A stretch of 64,000 nucleotides of DNA from Lachnospira pectinoschiza (GCF_020564355.1 NZ_JAJCRR010000001.1:496001-560000); one strand, 5' to 3'. Counted from the stretch's first letter, positions 24,559 through 33,916 are shown. Made by a program: numbers and translations. The notes: generated from the sequence alone by a model not told the origin.

Positions 24559-26823
24559 ATGAAAGAAATTTTTATTAAGTATAATCCGTATCAGCTTGTT
24601 ACGGAAATCACTATTGATGGACAGAAATTAAAAAAGAACAGCAAATTAAATTTTGAAGATAGACGTCTTCAGGAATGGGTCGAAAGTCTGCCTGATTTAT
24701 TATTTGAAGAATGTAATACAAAAGATTTTAAGATTACATTCCATGGAACAACACCGGATTATGAAGATATGGAAGCAATGGCTAAAGAGGCAGAAGCAAA
24801 AGGAATCCATATTGAATTGGAACATATTCCGGCAAAGGAAATAGGAGATAAAGAAGTAGCAATTCAGGAAGTATTTGATGAGATTCAAAACGGACCTTTT
24901 AATGAACTTCGACAGCCGGATGTTATAAAGGCTTTTGATTTGGCAAAAAGCAAAGATTTTGAGGTAAATGTGGTTGCAACAATGAGTGCGGGAAAATCAA
25001 CACTGATTAATTCACTATTGAGACAGAAACTTATGCCGGCAAAGCAGGAGGCTTGTACGGCAACAATAACAAAGATTAAAGATAATGATGCAGACTGTTT
25101 TATGGCAAAGGTATATGATAAAGATGGAACATTGATTCAGACGCATGCAGAGCTTACATACGAGACAATGGAACAGTTGAACGCTAATCCAAGTGTATCC
25201 AGAATTCAGGTGGAAGGGAATATACCATTTGTTACCGCTGATGATGTATCACTGGTGTTAGTTGACACTCCGGGTCCGAATAATTCAAGGGATCCTGAAC
25301 ATAAGGCGGCAACTTACAGAATGTTATCAGAATCTTCAAAGCCTCTTGTGCTTTATATTATGAATGCAACACAGTTAGCGGTGAATGATGATTATAATTT
25401 ACTCAGTCATGTAGCAGAAAGCATGAAAGTCGGTGGAAAACAGTCAAGAGACAGATTTATTTTCGTTGTTAATAAGCTGGACGATTTTAAAAAAGGCGAG
25501 GACAGTGTTGAAGCGGCAATTACAAAAGTCAGGGATTATTTGAAGGACAACGGAATTGAAAATCCGAATATTTATCCGGCATCTGCTTTGACAGCACTTA
25601 ATATTCGCACAATACTGGCAAACAGTGATGATGACAATGATGATGATGTGTATGAAGCAAAAGGTAAAGTACGTAAATTTAACCGGAATGAAGAAATGCA
25701 CTTTGAAAAATATGCCCCATTAACACCGTCAATGCGGGGGGAAGTGGAGGATATGCTTGCAAAAGCGGTTGCCGAAGGAGATGATAATCAGCAGGCACTT
25801 ATTCATGCAGGAATAGTTCCTATTGAAGCGGCAATTAGAATGTATGTACAAAAATATGCAAAAACAGCTAAGATAAAAAATATTGTAGATACATTTATCA
25901 AAAAACTCGAAAGTACACAGTCATTTGAAAAAACAAAACAGGAAATTGCCACAAACCGAGATGAACAGAAAGAAATACTGGCTCAGATTGATGTGATTAA
26001 GAAAAAACTGGCAAGCGGAGAAGATGCGAAAAAGTTCAAGACCCAGATTGAGCAGATTAATTATGATAAAGAAATAAGTAAGCTTGCTCAAAGTGTAATT
26101 GTTGCTGCACAGAAAAAAATCACCAAACAGTTGTCATCAACAGATGCAAAGCTGTCAAAACGGGATGCAGAGAGTATTTGTCAGGTATTTGCAAAATTTG
26201 CAGAGGGATTGCAGGCTGAGGTACAGGTCAAGCTGGAAAATTTAATATCCAATCATGTTAAAAAAAATGCAGAGGACCTTCTTGAACAGTATAAGAAAAA
26301 GATTGCTGAATTAGCACAGGATGTGAAAGTCGGTAGTGTTGAGCTGAATCCGTTTGAATTAATGCAGGGAGATATTATATCAGACACAAGTGCATTGATT
26401 TCTAAAATGACAAAATCGGAAAGAGTGAAAGTAGGAGAGGAGTGGATTGAGAATGAAGACAGAAAATGGTATAAGCCATGGACATGGTTTCAGGAAAAAG
26501 GACATTATAAAGAAATTTATGAGGATAAGGAATATGTAGACGGAACCGAACTGGCTCAGAAGTTTTTTGCTCCGATTCAGGAATTACTGTATGAAAACAG
26601 CGAAAGTGCCGTTGAGTATGCAAAGAAACAGACAGCGTTAATAAAGAAAGAATTTGCAAAGAAATTCGATGAACTTGATGCTGTATTACAGTCAAAGTTA
26701 AAAGAACTGGAAGTATGTGCTAAAGATAATGAAAATATTGAAGCAAGAATTAAGGAAACACAGGAAAGACTTGACTGGCTGGAAAAAATTCAGAACAAGG
26801 TAAATGGAATACTTGAAATTTAA
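24559..26823 (+). CDS. Dynamin-like GTPase, long partner
   Basis: The 754-aa GTPase has an N-terminal region of about 130 residues, then G1 ATMSAGKSTL (about 139-148), the EACTATITK switch, G3 DTPGPNNSRD (about 236) and G4 NKLD (about 305). The helical stalk carries coiled-coil segments (about 455-560 and 690-754). Near residues 613-660 lies a W-rich patch (RKWYKPWTWFQEKGHYKEI) that could be a membrane-binding tip. An acidic DDDNDDD stretch sits near residue 356. It is spaced 5 nt after the short dynamin and 12 nt before the next gene. Confidence 0.87.
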   Translation: MKEIFIKYNPYQLVTEITIDGQKLKKNSKLNFEDRRLQEWVESLPDLLFEECNTKDFKITFHGTTPDYEDMEAMAKEAEAKGIHIELEHIPAKEIGDKEVAIQEVFDEIQNGPFNELRQPDVIKAFDLAKSKDFEVNVVATMSAGKSTLINSLLRQKLMPAKQEACTATITKIKDNDADCFMAKVYDKDGTLIQTHAELTYETMEQLNANPSVSRIQVEGNIPFVTADDVSLVLVDTPGPNNSRDPEHKAATYRMLSESSKPLVLYIMNATQLAVNDDYNLLSHVAESMKVGGKQSRDRFIFVVNKLDDFKKGEDSVEAAITKVRDYLKDNGIENPNIYPASALTALNIRTILANSDDDNDDDVYEAKGKVRKFNRNEEMHFEKYAPLTPSMRGEVEDMLAKAVAEGDDNQQALIHAGIVPIEAAIRMYVQKYAKTAKIKNIVDTFIKKLESTQSFEKTKQEIATNRDEQKEILAQIDVIKKKLASGEDAKKFKTQIEQINYDKEISKLAQSVIVAAQKKITKQLSSTDAKLSKRDAESICQVFAKFAEGLQAEVQVKLENLISNHVKKNAEDLLEQYKKKIAELAQDVKVGSVELNPFELMQGDIISDTSALISKMTKSERVKVGEEWIENEDRKWYKPWTWFQEKGHYKEIYEDKEYVDGTELAQKFFAPIQELLYENSESAVEYAKKQTALIKKEFAKKFDELDAVLQSKLKELEVCAKDNENIEARIKETQERLDWLEKIQNKVNGILEI

Positions 26824-26835
26824 GGAGATGTTTTA

Positions 26836-27375
26836 ATGGCTGTAACGCAGGAATTTAAGCAGGCTGTATTGCAAAATAACAATCTTAAAACGAAAATCAT
26901 GTTAAAAGACAGTTTGCTTGTAGATACATCTTTTAATCAGTTTGATGAAATGCTTAGATATGCTGAATCAAAATTAATGGATTTTTGGGTCAAAGATGAG
27001 GAAGACGATGAAATATTGTCAGATGACCCGCAGGAGTTTGATGTAATTCTTGCAGGGTTAGTTAATAATTTCAGCCATAAGAGGGTGAATCACCTGAAGA
27101 AAATGATTAGTACGATGTATCCTCGGAAAGTGGAAAAAAAGTTACCTCTGGCTAAAGAAAAGCAGTTTGTTATTAGGCAGGCAGGTAAAGTACAACAAGA
27201 ATGCAAGGGAATAACTAATAACAGTAAAGATATTTTAAATGTTGTAGCACTAATTGATAAAAAAAAATGTATGAATAATAAAGACATTGATAAAATTAGA
27301 AAGGCTGCAAAGAGTATTATAGAACATTGTGACAAAATAACGGGAAGTAGGTGCAAAAATGGCAATAACAAGTGA
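26836..27375 (+). CDS. Island small protein, soluble paralogue
   Basis: A 179-aa protein of unknown function. The first about 100 residues (FKQAVLQNNNLKTKIMLKDS, then LLVDTSFNQFDEMLRYAESK) are clearly paralogous to the next gene. The second half is a basic helical segment ending in a KITGSRCKNG tail. It has no membrane helix. The shared block IMLKD..LVD....FDEML.YA.SK is a family mark; I know of no assigned function. The end overlaps the next gene by 17 nt. Confidence 0.7.
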   Translation: MAVTQEFKQAVLQNNNLKTKIMLKDSLLVDTSFNQFDEMLRYAESKLMDFWVKDEEDDEILSDDPQEFDVILAGLVNNFSHKRVNHLKKMISTMYPRKVEKKLPLAKEKQFVIRQAGKVQQECKGITNNSKDILNVVALIDKKKCMNNKDIDKIRKAAKSIIEHCDKITGSRCKNGNNK

Positions 27376-27856
27376 ATTTATGGAAGCTGTTAATAATGGG
27401 AATAGAACACGCGTGAGGATTATGTTAAAGGACATCATGCTGGTTGACCCGACTATGGAGAAATTTGATGAGATGTTAAAGTACGCGTCATCAAAAATGA
27501 ATGATTTATATGATGAGCATGACGATGAAACGTTAAAATATGACCGCACAGAGTGGAATGAGGCATATTTAAACAATCAGATGGTAGTGGTTGTTGGCAA
27601 TTTTTCTAAAGAGCGGGTTGAATTGCTGCGGAATATGGTCAGATTTTTATACAGAGATAAGGCAGAGAAGATTAAAACACAGGCAGATTCAGAGCAGAGT
27701 TATCAGATTACAAGAAAACAGGTTGGAACCGGTGTGACAGCAGTTGGAGCAGTTGCGGCAGTTGCGGGAATCTGCGTTCAGTCGGGTGCACTGATAGCAG
27801 GTGGTGTGGTAGTTGCAGCAGTTGGTGTAGGCATGATTGTTACGGATAAGGGGTGA
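27359..27856 (+). CDS. Island small protein, membrane-tailed paralogue
   Basis: The 165-aa protein repeats the first-half domain of its neighbour (VRIMLKDIMLVDPTMEKFDE). It differs in its C-terminus, where GTGVTAVGAVAAVAGICVQS and a second glycine/valine-rich stretch (about 120-160) form one long or two short membrane helices. Together the pair looks like one soluble and one membrane form of the same module. The gene lies 4 nt before the HerA-type ATPase gene. Confidence 0.7.
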   Translation: MAITSEFMEAVNNGNRTRVRIMLKDIMLVDPTMEKFDEMLKYASSKMNDLYDEHDDETLKYDRTEWNEAYLNNQMVVVVGNFSKERVELLRNMVRFLYRDKAEKIKTQADSEQSYQITRKQVGTGVTAVGAVAAVAGICVQSGALIAGGVVVAAVGVGMIVTDKG

Positions 27857-27860
27857 TTAG

Positions 27861-30800
27861 ATGAATAATAATGCCGATTTATCGGATGTAAAAACGGCAA
27901 TAACGAATGGACAGCAAAGAGCAGCGAATGTAAAGTATCATAATATAGTAAATGGGTATCAGGCTGCGTTGCAGGTTGTTGATGATGTTGTTCTTAAAAA
28001 TTATATAGGAAATCTGACAAAAATGCCGGTTGTGCCATTGTCAAAAGATATTCTTGAAAATAATATTAAGAACAATGTGCTTTTTTTCAAGATTACCGAA
28101 ATGGTTTATGAGAAAGAAGAGTTTGCTACATATAAATTTGCCAGTGTATTTAATTCACTGGCAACAACGGAAAGTGCGGTTTTTGTTATTATTGACAGTG
28201 ACGGCATAAAAACGGATTTTTATATGGGAGTCCGCTCTCTGGATTCGGAAAGAACGACAAGTTCATTGCGTGATACAGTTGAAAATGCGATGAAGGGACA
28301 GTTTCCGGGTATTAAAACTACGGATTATACAATAGAAGAAATGGAGAGTATTTTAGAAAAGATACAGGCAAATAGCATATCTTCCGTTTCATGTGTGGCA
28401 AATAGTAAGGCACATACGATTGAATCCAATAAAAATTTTGTTCAAGGTCTGGAAAAACTGGTGCTTTCAATGCAGGGTGAAAAGTATACCGGAATAATCA
28501 TTGCAAATGGTACTACATCGGATCAATTAAGAGAACTGCGTAAAGGATATGAAAGTGTATATACCCAGATGTCGCCGTTTGCAACAACCCAGGTAAATTA
28601 TATGGGGAATAAAACCGTTAATTATACTTTTACTGAAACGGAAGGGAAAAGTCGTTCAACTTCACATACAACCAATTCTTCTGAATCTGAAACGGAAACA
28701 ACCAGCAGTGGAAGCAGTATTACGAATGGAGAATCAAAAGAAAGTGTTGCGGGGAAAACGCTCAAGGGAATTTCTTCTGCGGCTTCTATTATCGGGGCGG
28801 CATTGGGACCGCTTACAGGTGGTATGAGTCTTGCGGTTGGCGGAGTTGTAGCAGGCGGTGTAGGACTGCTTGGAAATGCTGTGCAAAAAACAGTATCCAA
28901 TTCAACAACGGTTAATGAATCAATTTCTCATAGTATTGCAAAAGTATCCGGAGTTAGTGACGGTATTACAGAGGGTGTTAATTACGGAACATCTAAATCG
29001 GAAGGCTACACAAACGGTATGTCGGAAGGAATGACATTAACGCTTCATGATAAGTCGGTTGAAACAATGTTAGAAAGAATTGATAAACAGTTAAAGCGAA
29101 TTGATGAATTTGAAAGTTTAGGCATGTATGAGTGTGCAGCATATTTTCTTTCAGAAAATCAGTACGCGGCAGAAGTCGCCGCTTCAACTTACAAAGCGTT
29201 AATGAGAGGCGAGAATTCGGGCGTTGAAATATCGGCAGTCAATTCATGGGGAAAGTCGGAAAAAGAAATAACCAAGCAAATAGGTCAGTATGTTACGAAT
29301 TTTATTCATCCTGTTTTTAGATATGAAGGAACAGCCGGTAATATAGAAGTAACGCCGTGTTCTTTGGTAAGTGGCAGCGAACTGGCAATTCACATGGGGC
29401 TGCCAAGACGTTCGGTGTGTGGTCTGCCGGTTATTGAACATGCGGATTTTGGAAAAGAAGTTGTAACTTACGGACGAGCTTCAAAAGGCGCCAGCATAAA
29501 TCTGGGTAAAGTCTTTAATATGGGGAGTACAAGTGAGAATGCGGTAAGGCTGGATATTAATACGTTATCAATGCACACATTTATTACGGGGTCTACCGGT
29601 TCAGGTAAAAGTAATACCGTTTATGAACTTGCAAGACAGCTTGATGCAAATGGCAAAAATTATTTAATAATAGAACCGGCAAAAGGAGAGTATAAAAATG
29701 TTTTCGGATTACTGCCAGATGTAAATGTATATGGAACAAATCCATATTATGAACCACTTCTGAAAATTAATCCGTTTAAGTTCCCGAAAGGAATTCATAT
29801 TTTGGAACACATTGACAGGCTGGTGGAAATATTTAATGTATGCTGGCCTATGTATGCAGCAATGCCGGCAGTGTTAAAGGATGCACTGCTTCAGGCATAC
29901 AGGGTATGTGGCTGGAATCTGGTTAATTCTGAAAATATGTATTCAGATGATTTATATCCGACATTTCAGGATTTATTAGCAGAATTGGTAGATGTAATAA
30001 AAAATTCGGCTTATTCGGAAGAAGTTAAGAGCAATTATATGGGATCGCTTGTAACAAGAGTAAAATCTCTTACAAATGGTCTTAATGGACAGATTTTTGC
30101 GGCGAAAGAAATTGATAATAAAATATTGTTTGATAAAAAAACGATTATTGATTTGAGTAGAATCGGTTCAATGGAAACAAAATCATTAATTATGGGTATA
30201 CTGATTATGAGATTAAGCGAATACAGAATGACCAGTAATTATGAAATGAATCAGCCGCTTAAACATGTGACAATTTTGGAAGAAGCACATAATATTTTAA
30301 AGAAAGTATCTACGGAACAGAATTCAGAGGGAGCAAATGTAGCAGGAAAATCGGTTGAGATGATTTCAAATGCGATTGCTGAAATGAGAACATATGGCGA
30401 AGGATTTATTATTGTAGATCAGTCACCGAGTGCAGTTGATATTTCTGCAATCCGAAATACAAATACAAAGATTATTATGCGGCTTCCGGACGAACAGGAC
30501 AGGCGCATGGCAGGAAAATCAGCAGGACTTAAAGATGAGCAGCTTGACGAAATCGCAAAACTTCCGAAAGGTGTAGCGGTAGTATATCAAAATGACTGGG
30601 TTGAACCGGTGCTTTGCAGTATTCAGAAGTTCAGAGGTGAAGAAGGCAGATACCAGTATGTTTTTGAAGGAACAGAAGAAAATGCCACGGCATTATTTAA
30701 AACAAAAATATTGGAGCTGCTTTTAAAATACCGCGTGAATGACCCGGTAGACAACGACATTGATGAAGTAATTGAACTTTTAAATGATGCGGACATTGCG

Positions 30801-31142
30801 GTGAAAAATAAACTGGTATTGCGTAAATTATTAAATACATGCAAAAAAACAGAAGATTTGCCAATGTGGAAAGATGATAATTTTGAAGAGCTTTCCGGTG
30901 TAGTAACAGAAATTCTCGATGGTGCATTAAAAACAAAGTCAGCTATTGAATGTTCGCAGGATTATGATGAATTAACCAATCGTCTGATGAAGTATATTGC
31001 AGAAGAAACCGAGGACTTACCAAGGTCATTTGCTTTAGCAGCTTCACAGTGTCTGATGAAAAATGAATCTGTGGATAATAAAGAAAGCAGAGACATTTAT
31101 GCAGCATGGATTACGCATCTTAGAAACAAAAGTGTACTTTAA
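27861..31142 (+). CDS. HerA/FtsK-type ATPase with internal hydrophobic segment
   Basis: This protein of 1093 aa has Walker A GSTGSGKSNT (about 576-585), then the IIEPAKGEYKN block and Walker B TILEEAHNIL (about 802-811). The later motifs IVDQSPSAVD and RLPDEQDRRMAG belong to the HerA/VirB4 branch of P-loop ATPases. The N-terminal 260 residues are unassigned. Residues about 260-300 are S/T/E-rich. Residues about 303-345 (SAASIIGAALGPLTGGMSLA and VGGVVAGGVGLLGNA) are glycine-rich and hydrophobic, resembling a pore or membrane hairpin. A DNA-translocating or protein-pumping motor tied to the membrane is inferred. HerA-type motors are recurrent parts of defence systems. Confidence 0.85.
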   Translation: MNNNADLSDVKTAITNGQQRAANVKYHNIVNGYQAALQVVDDVVLKNYIGNLTKMPVVPLSKDILENNIKNNVLFFKITEMVYEKEEFATYKFASVFNSLATTESAVFVIIDSDGIKTDFYMGVRSLDSERTTSSLRDTVENAMKGQFPGIKTTDYTIEEMESILEKIQANSISSVSCVANSKAHTIESNKNFVQGLEKLVLSMQGEKYTGIIIANGTTSDQLRELRKGYESVYTQMSPFATTQVNYMGNKTVNYTFTETEGKSRSTSHTTNSSESETETTSSGSSITNGESKESVAGKTLKGISSAASIIGAALGPLTGGMSLAVGGVVAGGVGLLGNAVQKTVSNSTTVNESISHSIAKVSGVSDGITEGVNYGTSKSEGYTNGMSEGMTLTLHDKSVETMLERIDKQLKRIDEFESLGMYECAAYFLSENQYAAEVAASTYKALMRGENSGVEISAVNSWGKSEKEITKQIGQYVTNFIHPVFRYEGTAGNIEVTPCSLVSGSELAIHMGLPRRSVCGLPVIEHADFGKEVVTYGRASKGASINLGKVFNMGSTSENAVRLDINTLSMHTFITGSTGSGKSNTVYELARQLDANGKNYLIIEPAKGEYKNVFGLLPDVNVYGTNPYYEPLLKINPFKFPKGIHILEHIDRLVEIFNVCWPMYAAMPAVLKDALLQAYRVCGWNLVNSENMYSDDLYPTFQDLLAELVDVIKNSAYSEEVKSNYMGSLVTRVKSLTNGLNGQIFAAKEIDNKILFDKKTIIDLSRIGSMETKSLIMGILIMRLSEYRMTSNYEMNQPLKHVTILEEAHNILKKVSTEQNSEGANVAGKSVEMISNAIAEMRTYGEGFIIVDQSPSAVDISAIRNTNTKIIMRLPDEQDRRMAGKSAGLKDEQLDEIAKLPKGVAVVYQNDWVEPVLCSIQKFRGEEGRYQYVFEGTEENATALFKTKILELLLKYRVNDPVDNDIDEVIELLNDADIAVKNKLVLRKLLNTCKKTEDLPMWKDDNFEELSGVVTEILDGALKTKSAIECSQDYDELTNRLMKYIAEETEDLPRSFALAASQCLMKNESVDNKESRDIYAAWITHLRNKSVL

Positions 31143-31172
31143 TCAGAGATACTCAAGTAAAGGAGGGATTTA

Positions 31173-31772
31173 ATGTTTTCTTTTGGTGATTTTAGTGGAA
31201 TAGAAAAACTGGGTATTGACAAATCAGAACTTTCAAAGCTGGCGCAGTCAATGGACAAATTAACAGATGAAAAGGATATTGATAAACCGATAGCAAAGGA
31301 ACTGGATGAAGTAAAGGGGTGTCCGATTGAAGGAAATGGCGGGCATTGGGAAGGAGAAAGAGGAAATTCAAAATGGTTTCCGAATAGGGATGAGATACCT
31401 AAAAATCCTTTGACAAATCCGGATGGATTGACATGGGGACAAATACTGGACAAATACGGTATTGATGGAATAGAATTTAAAAATGGGGAACCGGATTTTT
31501 CACCGGTTGCTAAGGGAACAGTTGAAATTGACCATTTTACCGATAACAGATACGGAAAAGGAGGTAATTTTGACCAGGCGTGTGAGAAGCTGGCAGAGCA
31601 GAGAGGATGCACAAAGGAAGAAGTCAAAGCCTGGATGAAAGAAAATAAATATACCTGGCATGAACGGTCTGATTGTAAGACAATGGATAAAGTACCTACT
31701 GAAATCCATGGCAATATCAGACATTCCGGCGGTATATCAGAGGCTAAAGCAAATCGGGATGCCGCAGCTTAA
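31173..31772 (+). CDS. HNH/EndoVII-superfamily nuclease toxin (WHH-like)
   Basis: The 199-aa protein is variable in its first half. The C-terminal nuclease part (about 115-199) carries VEIDHFTDNRYGKGGNFDQA, then YTWHERSDCKTMDKVPTEIH and RHSGGISEAK. This is the layout of the EndoVII-like polymorphic-toxin nucleases with conserved W-H-[HE] and final H-x-GG. Here the usual second H of WHH is E. No signal peptide or secretion module is present, so it is a stand-alone effector of the island. The next gene is a likely immunity protein. GGAGGG precedes the ATG. Confidence 0.75.
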   Translation: MFSFGDFSGIEKLGIDKSELSKLAQSMDKLTDEKDIDKPIAKELDEVKGCPIEGNGGHWEGERGNSKWFPNRDEIPKNPLTNPDGLTWGQILDKYGIDGIEFKNGEPDFSPVAKGTVEIDHFTDNRYGKGGNFDQACEKLAEQRGCTKEEVKAWMKENKYTWHERSDCKTMDKVPTEIHGNIRHSGGISEAKANRDAAA

Positions 31773-31813
31773 AGAATAGAGCCGTTTAAATACATAGAAA
31801 GAAGGTGCAGTAG

Positions 31814-32242
31814 ATGAATGACAAAGTTTTTGGAGAATTAGTGTTTAATAATGGCTGGGAAAAAAAATTAGACTGTGATTTTTGGGGACAGGAAAGCGTA
31901 AAAATACGTGTGTCAGCATATAAAGATGAAGAGCCGAATGATAATCAGCGAGATGCGTATAGTCGTTTTAAAGAAGATATAAAACAGATTTCCAGAATGA
32001 GTTTCAAAAAGATGGAAGAATATTTACAAATTATTTCTGATGATATTATCGCATATTTGGATTTTGATCAGATGCCGGATGATATAAGAAAAATCGTAAG
32101 TGTTAATCATATTCTGTTTATGGAATCGGGTGATTTTGCAGTTATTTGCGATGCTGTGTGGGATGACCATGGCGTGGCAGTGTTATGCACAGAAACAAAA
32201 ATGATTGCAGGTCCGCAGGATATTGTCTGGATGAATGAATAA
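31814..32242 (+). CDS. Putative immunity protein (DUF6985/DUF2004-like)
   Basis: This acidic 142-aa protein begins VFGELVFNNGWEKKLDCDFW and continues with SAYKDEEPNDNQRDAYSRFK. That pattern is familiar from immunity proteins next to polymorphic toxins. Its position 41 nt after an EndoVII-like nuclease supports the call. The exact family number is from memory and not checked. Confidence 0.6.
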   Translation: MNDKVFGELVFNNGWEKKLDCDFWGQESVKIRVSAYKDEEPNDNQRDAYSRFKEDIKQISRMSFKKMEEYLQIISDDIIAYLDFDQMPDDIRKIVSVNHILFMESGDFAVICDAVWDDHGVAVLCTETKMIAGPQDIVWMNE

Positions 32243-32257
32243 AACGGAGGGATACAT

Positions 32258-32914
32258 ATGGGGATTTGGGATATTGTCCGTTCTGCGTCAGATGCTATCG
32301 TAAGTTCAACAATCGCTCAACAGGAACGTGTAGAGCGGGAGGTTAATAGAAAGATACGTGCTACAGAACGTAAAATTGATAAATATGACAAAGAGCATGG
32401 TGATGTTGAATCAAAGAAAAAAGTTGCCGAGGCAAAAAGAAAATTAAATGAAATGAAAGAAAGGACACAGTCAAGTCAGTCTGCGGTAAGAAGACGTACA
32501 GACTATGATTTGGAGAAGGATAATACGGGTTTAGATAAGAAACCAAGAGATTATCAATATCGGAAAAATGTAAGCTTATCGGAAGCAATTCAAACGGCTG
32601 ATTCCTGTACGGGGGTTTATATTTTATACTTAAACGGTCAGGTGATGAAGTGCGGAAGAGCTGCATACGGACAGGGAGTAAGGTGGCGATTTGTACAATA
32701 CTATAATCTGAATTATGATGATAGAGCCAGAAGAGGCGATTTATGGTCAGTAACAAAAGAAAATCGGGATTCGGTTATGGTATCATGGCAGTGTTGTCCG
32801 GTAAGTAAATGCAAAGAATTAGAGTATAAATTATTTGCAAAGTACGGAAAGGGACCATGGGGATTGAGAGCACCTGCAAAGTGTCCTGATAATTCATGGG
32901 AACTGTTAATATAA
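32258..32914 (+). CDS. Coiled-coil protein with a GIY-YIG-like C-terminal domain
   Basis: A 218-aa protein. Residues about 20-75 form a long charged helix or coiled coil. From about 110 on, TGVYILYLNGQVMKCGRA, then YGQGVRWRFVQYYN and KCKELEYKLFAKYG match the GIY-YIG nuclease layout (G-[IV]-Y, Y, R and a later E). KYGKGPWGLRAP closes it. It is the last gene of the island, 15 nt after the immunity gene and before a terminator. It could be an effector nuclease or a non-catalytic partner. Confidence 0.6.
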   Translation: MGIWDIVRSASDAIVSSTIAQQERVEREVNRKIRATERKIDKYDKEHGDVESKKKVAEAKRKLNEMKERTQSSQSAVRRRTDYDLEKDNTGLDKKPRDYQYRKNVSLSEAIQTADSCTGVYILYLNGQVMKCGRAAYGQGVRWRFVQYYNLNYDDRARRGDLWSVTKENRDSVMVSWQCCPVSKCKELEYKLFAKYGKGPWGLRAPAKCPDNSWELLI

Positions 32915-32942
32915 AAGCAGAAATAATTAAATAAAGTAGAAA

Positions 32943-32991
32943 TTCCCGGTAAAATATGCAATCAGTGTATGTTGCCGGGAAAATTATTTTA
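32943..32991 (+). terminator. Terminator closing the WYL-dynamin-HerA island
   Basis: TTCCCGG (32943-32949) pairs with CCGGGAA (32975-32981), followed by AATTATTTT. Confidence 0.65.
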
Positions 32992-33011
32992 TAAATAATT
33001 AGTAAAATATA

Positions 33012-33040
33012 TTGACAATAATCAAATAACACTATATATT
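33012..33040 (+). promoter_or_regulatory. Sigma-A promoter of the rpn gene
   Basis: TTGACA (33012-33017), a 17-nt spacer and TATATT (33035-33040) lie 73 nt before the rpn start. Confidence 0.7.
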
Positions 33041-33112
33041 ATATATAAACAATAATGTGCGTGATTGTTAGATATTTAAGTGTCATTGTACACAAACAGA
33101 GGAGGGATGTAT

Positions 33113-33892
33113 TTGAAAATTACGCAGGAGGCGGAGAAGGTCGTAGACGGACTTTGTCTTATGGACGATACGCTGTTTCGTGTCGTAGCGCAGGATAAAG
33201 GGTTTTGCGAGGAAGTTTTGAGAGTAATATTGCAGAAAGAAGATTTGGAAGTCATAACCGTTCAGGTTCAAAAAGATTTGCATCACATTCACAGTCATTC
33301 GGTAGTTCTTGATGTATTATGCAAAGATTCCCATAATAAAAATTACAATATAGAAGTCCAGCAGGAAGATAATGACGACCACCAAAGACGTGTGCGTTAT
33401 CATGCGGCAAGCGTTGATACGACAATGCTGGAAAAGGGTAAAAAGTATGCCGATTTGCCGGATTTATGTGTTGTATACATTTCAAGTTTTGACATTTTCA
33501 AAAAAGGGAAGACTACATATCATGTAGACAGGACACTGCGGGAAACGAAAGATGTAGTTGACAACGGACTGTATGAAGTATATGTTAATACACAGATAGA
33601 TGATTCATCCAGTACGGCGGGACTGATGAAAGTGTTTAAAAGCACAAAGCCTGTGCAGGATGAACGCTTTCAGAGGGTTTGTGAAAAGTTGAAAGAATAT
33701 AAAGAAGGAAAGGGGAGAAGTACAATGTGTAAGCTGGTAGAGGATTATGCGAATAAAAAGGCGAAAGAAACGCAGGAAGAAACAGCCCGCAGGGCATTTG
33801 CAATGGGACTGCCGATAGAAAGTGTAGAACAGCTGGTAAAGCTTTCGACAAAGGAATTGAAGAGGATAGCGGCTGAGGTTGATATTGCGTAA
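33113..33892 (+). CDS. Rpn/PD-(D/E)XK nuclease family protein
   Basis: This 259-aa protein belongs to the Rpn-like PDDEXK transposase-associated family. DDTLFRVVAQDKGFCEEVLR begins it. The nuclease core shows SVVLDVLCKD and NIEVQQ (the D...ExQ pair at about residues 75 and 90). The helical C-terminus (ANKKAKETQEETARRAFAMG) ends in VEQLVKLSTKELKRIA. Such proteins promote recA-independent recombination. TTG 33113 follows GGAGGG at 6 nt; ATG 33107 overlaps the ribosome site. A truncated copy precedes array B and another fragment-like frame lies at 55830. Confidence 0.85.
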   Translation: MKITQEAEKVVDGLCLMDDTLFRVVAQDKGFCEEVLRVILQKEDLEVITVQVQKDLHHIHSHSVVLDVLCKDSHNKNYNIEVQQEDNDDHQRRVRYHAASVDTTMLEKGKKYADLPDLCVVYISSFDIFKKGKTTYHVDRTLRETKDVVDNGLYEVYVNTQIDDSSSTAGLMKVFKSTKPVQDERFQRVCEKLKEYKEGKGRSTMCKLVEDYANKKAKETQEETARRAFAMGLPIESVEQLVKLSTKELKRIAAEVDIA

Positions 33893-33916
33893 GTGCATTT
33901 CATTTGCAATTTGCTA

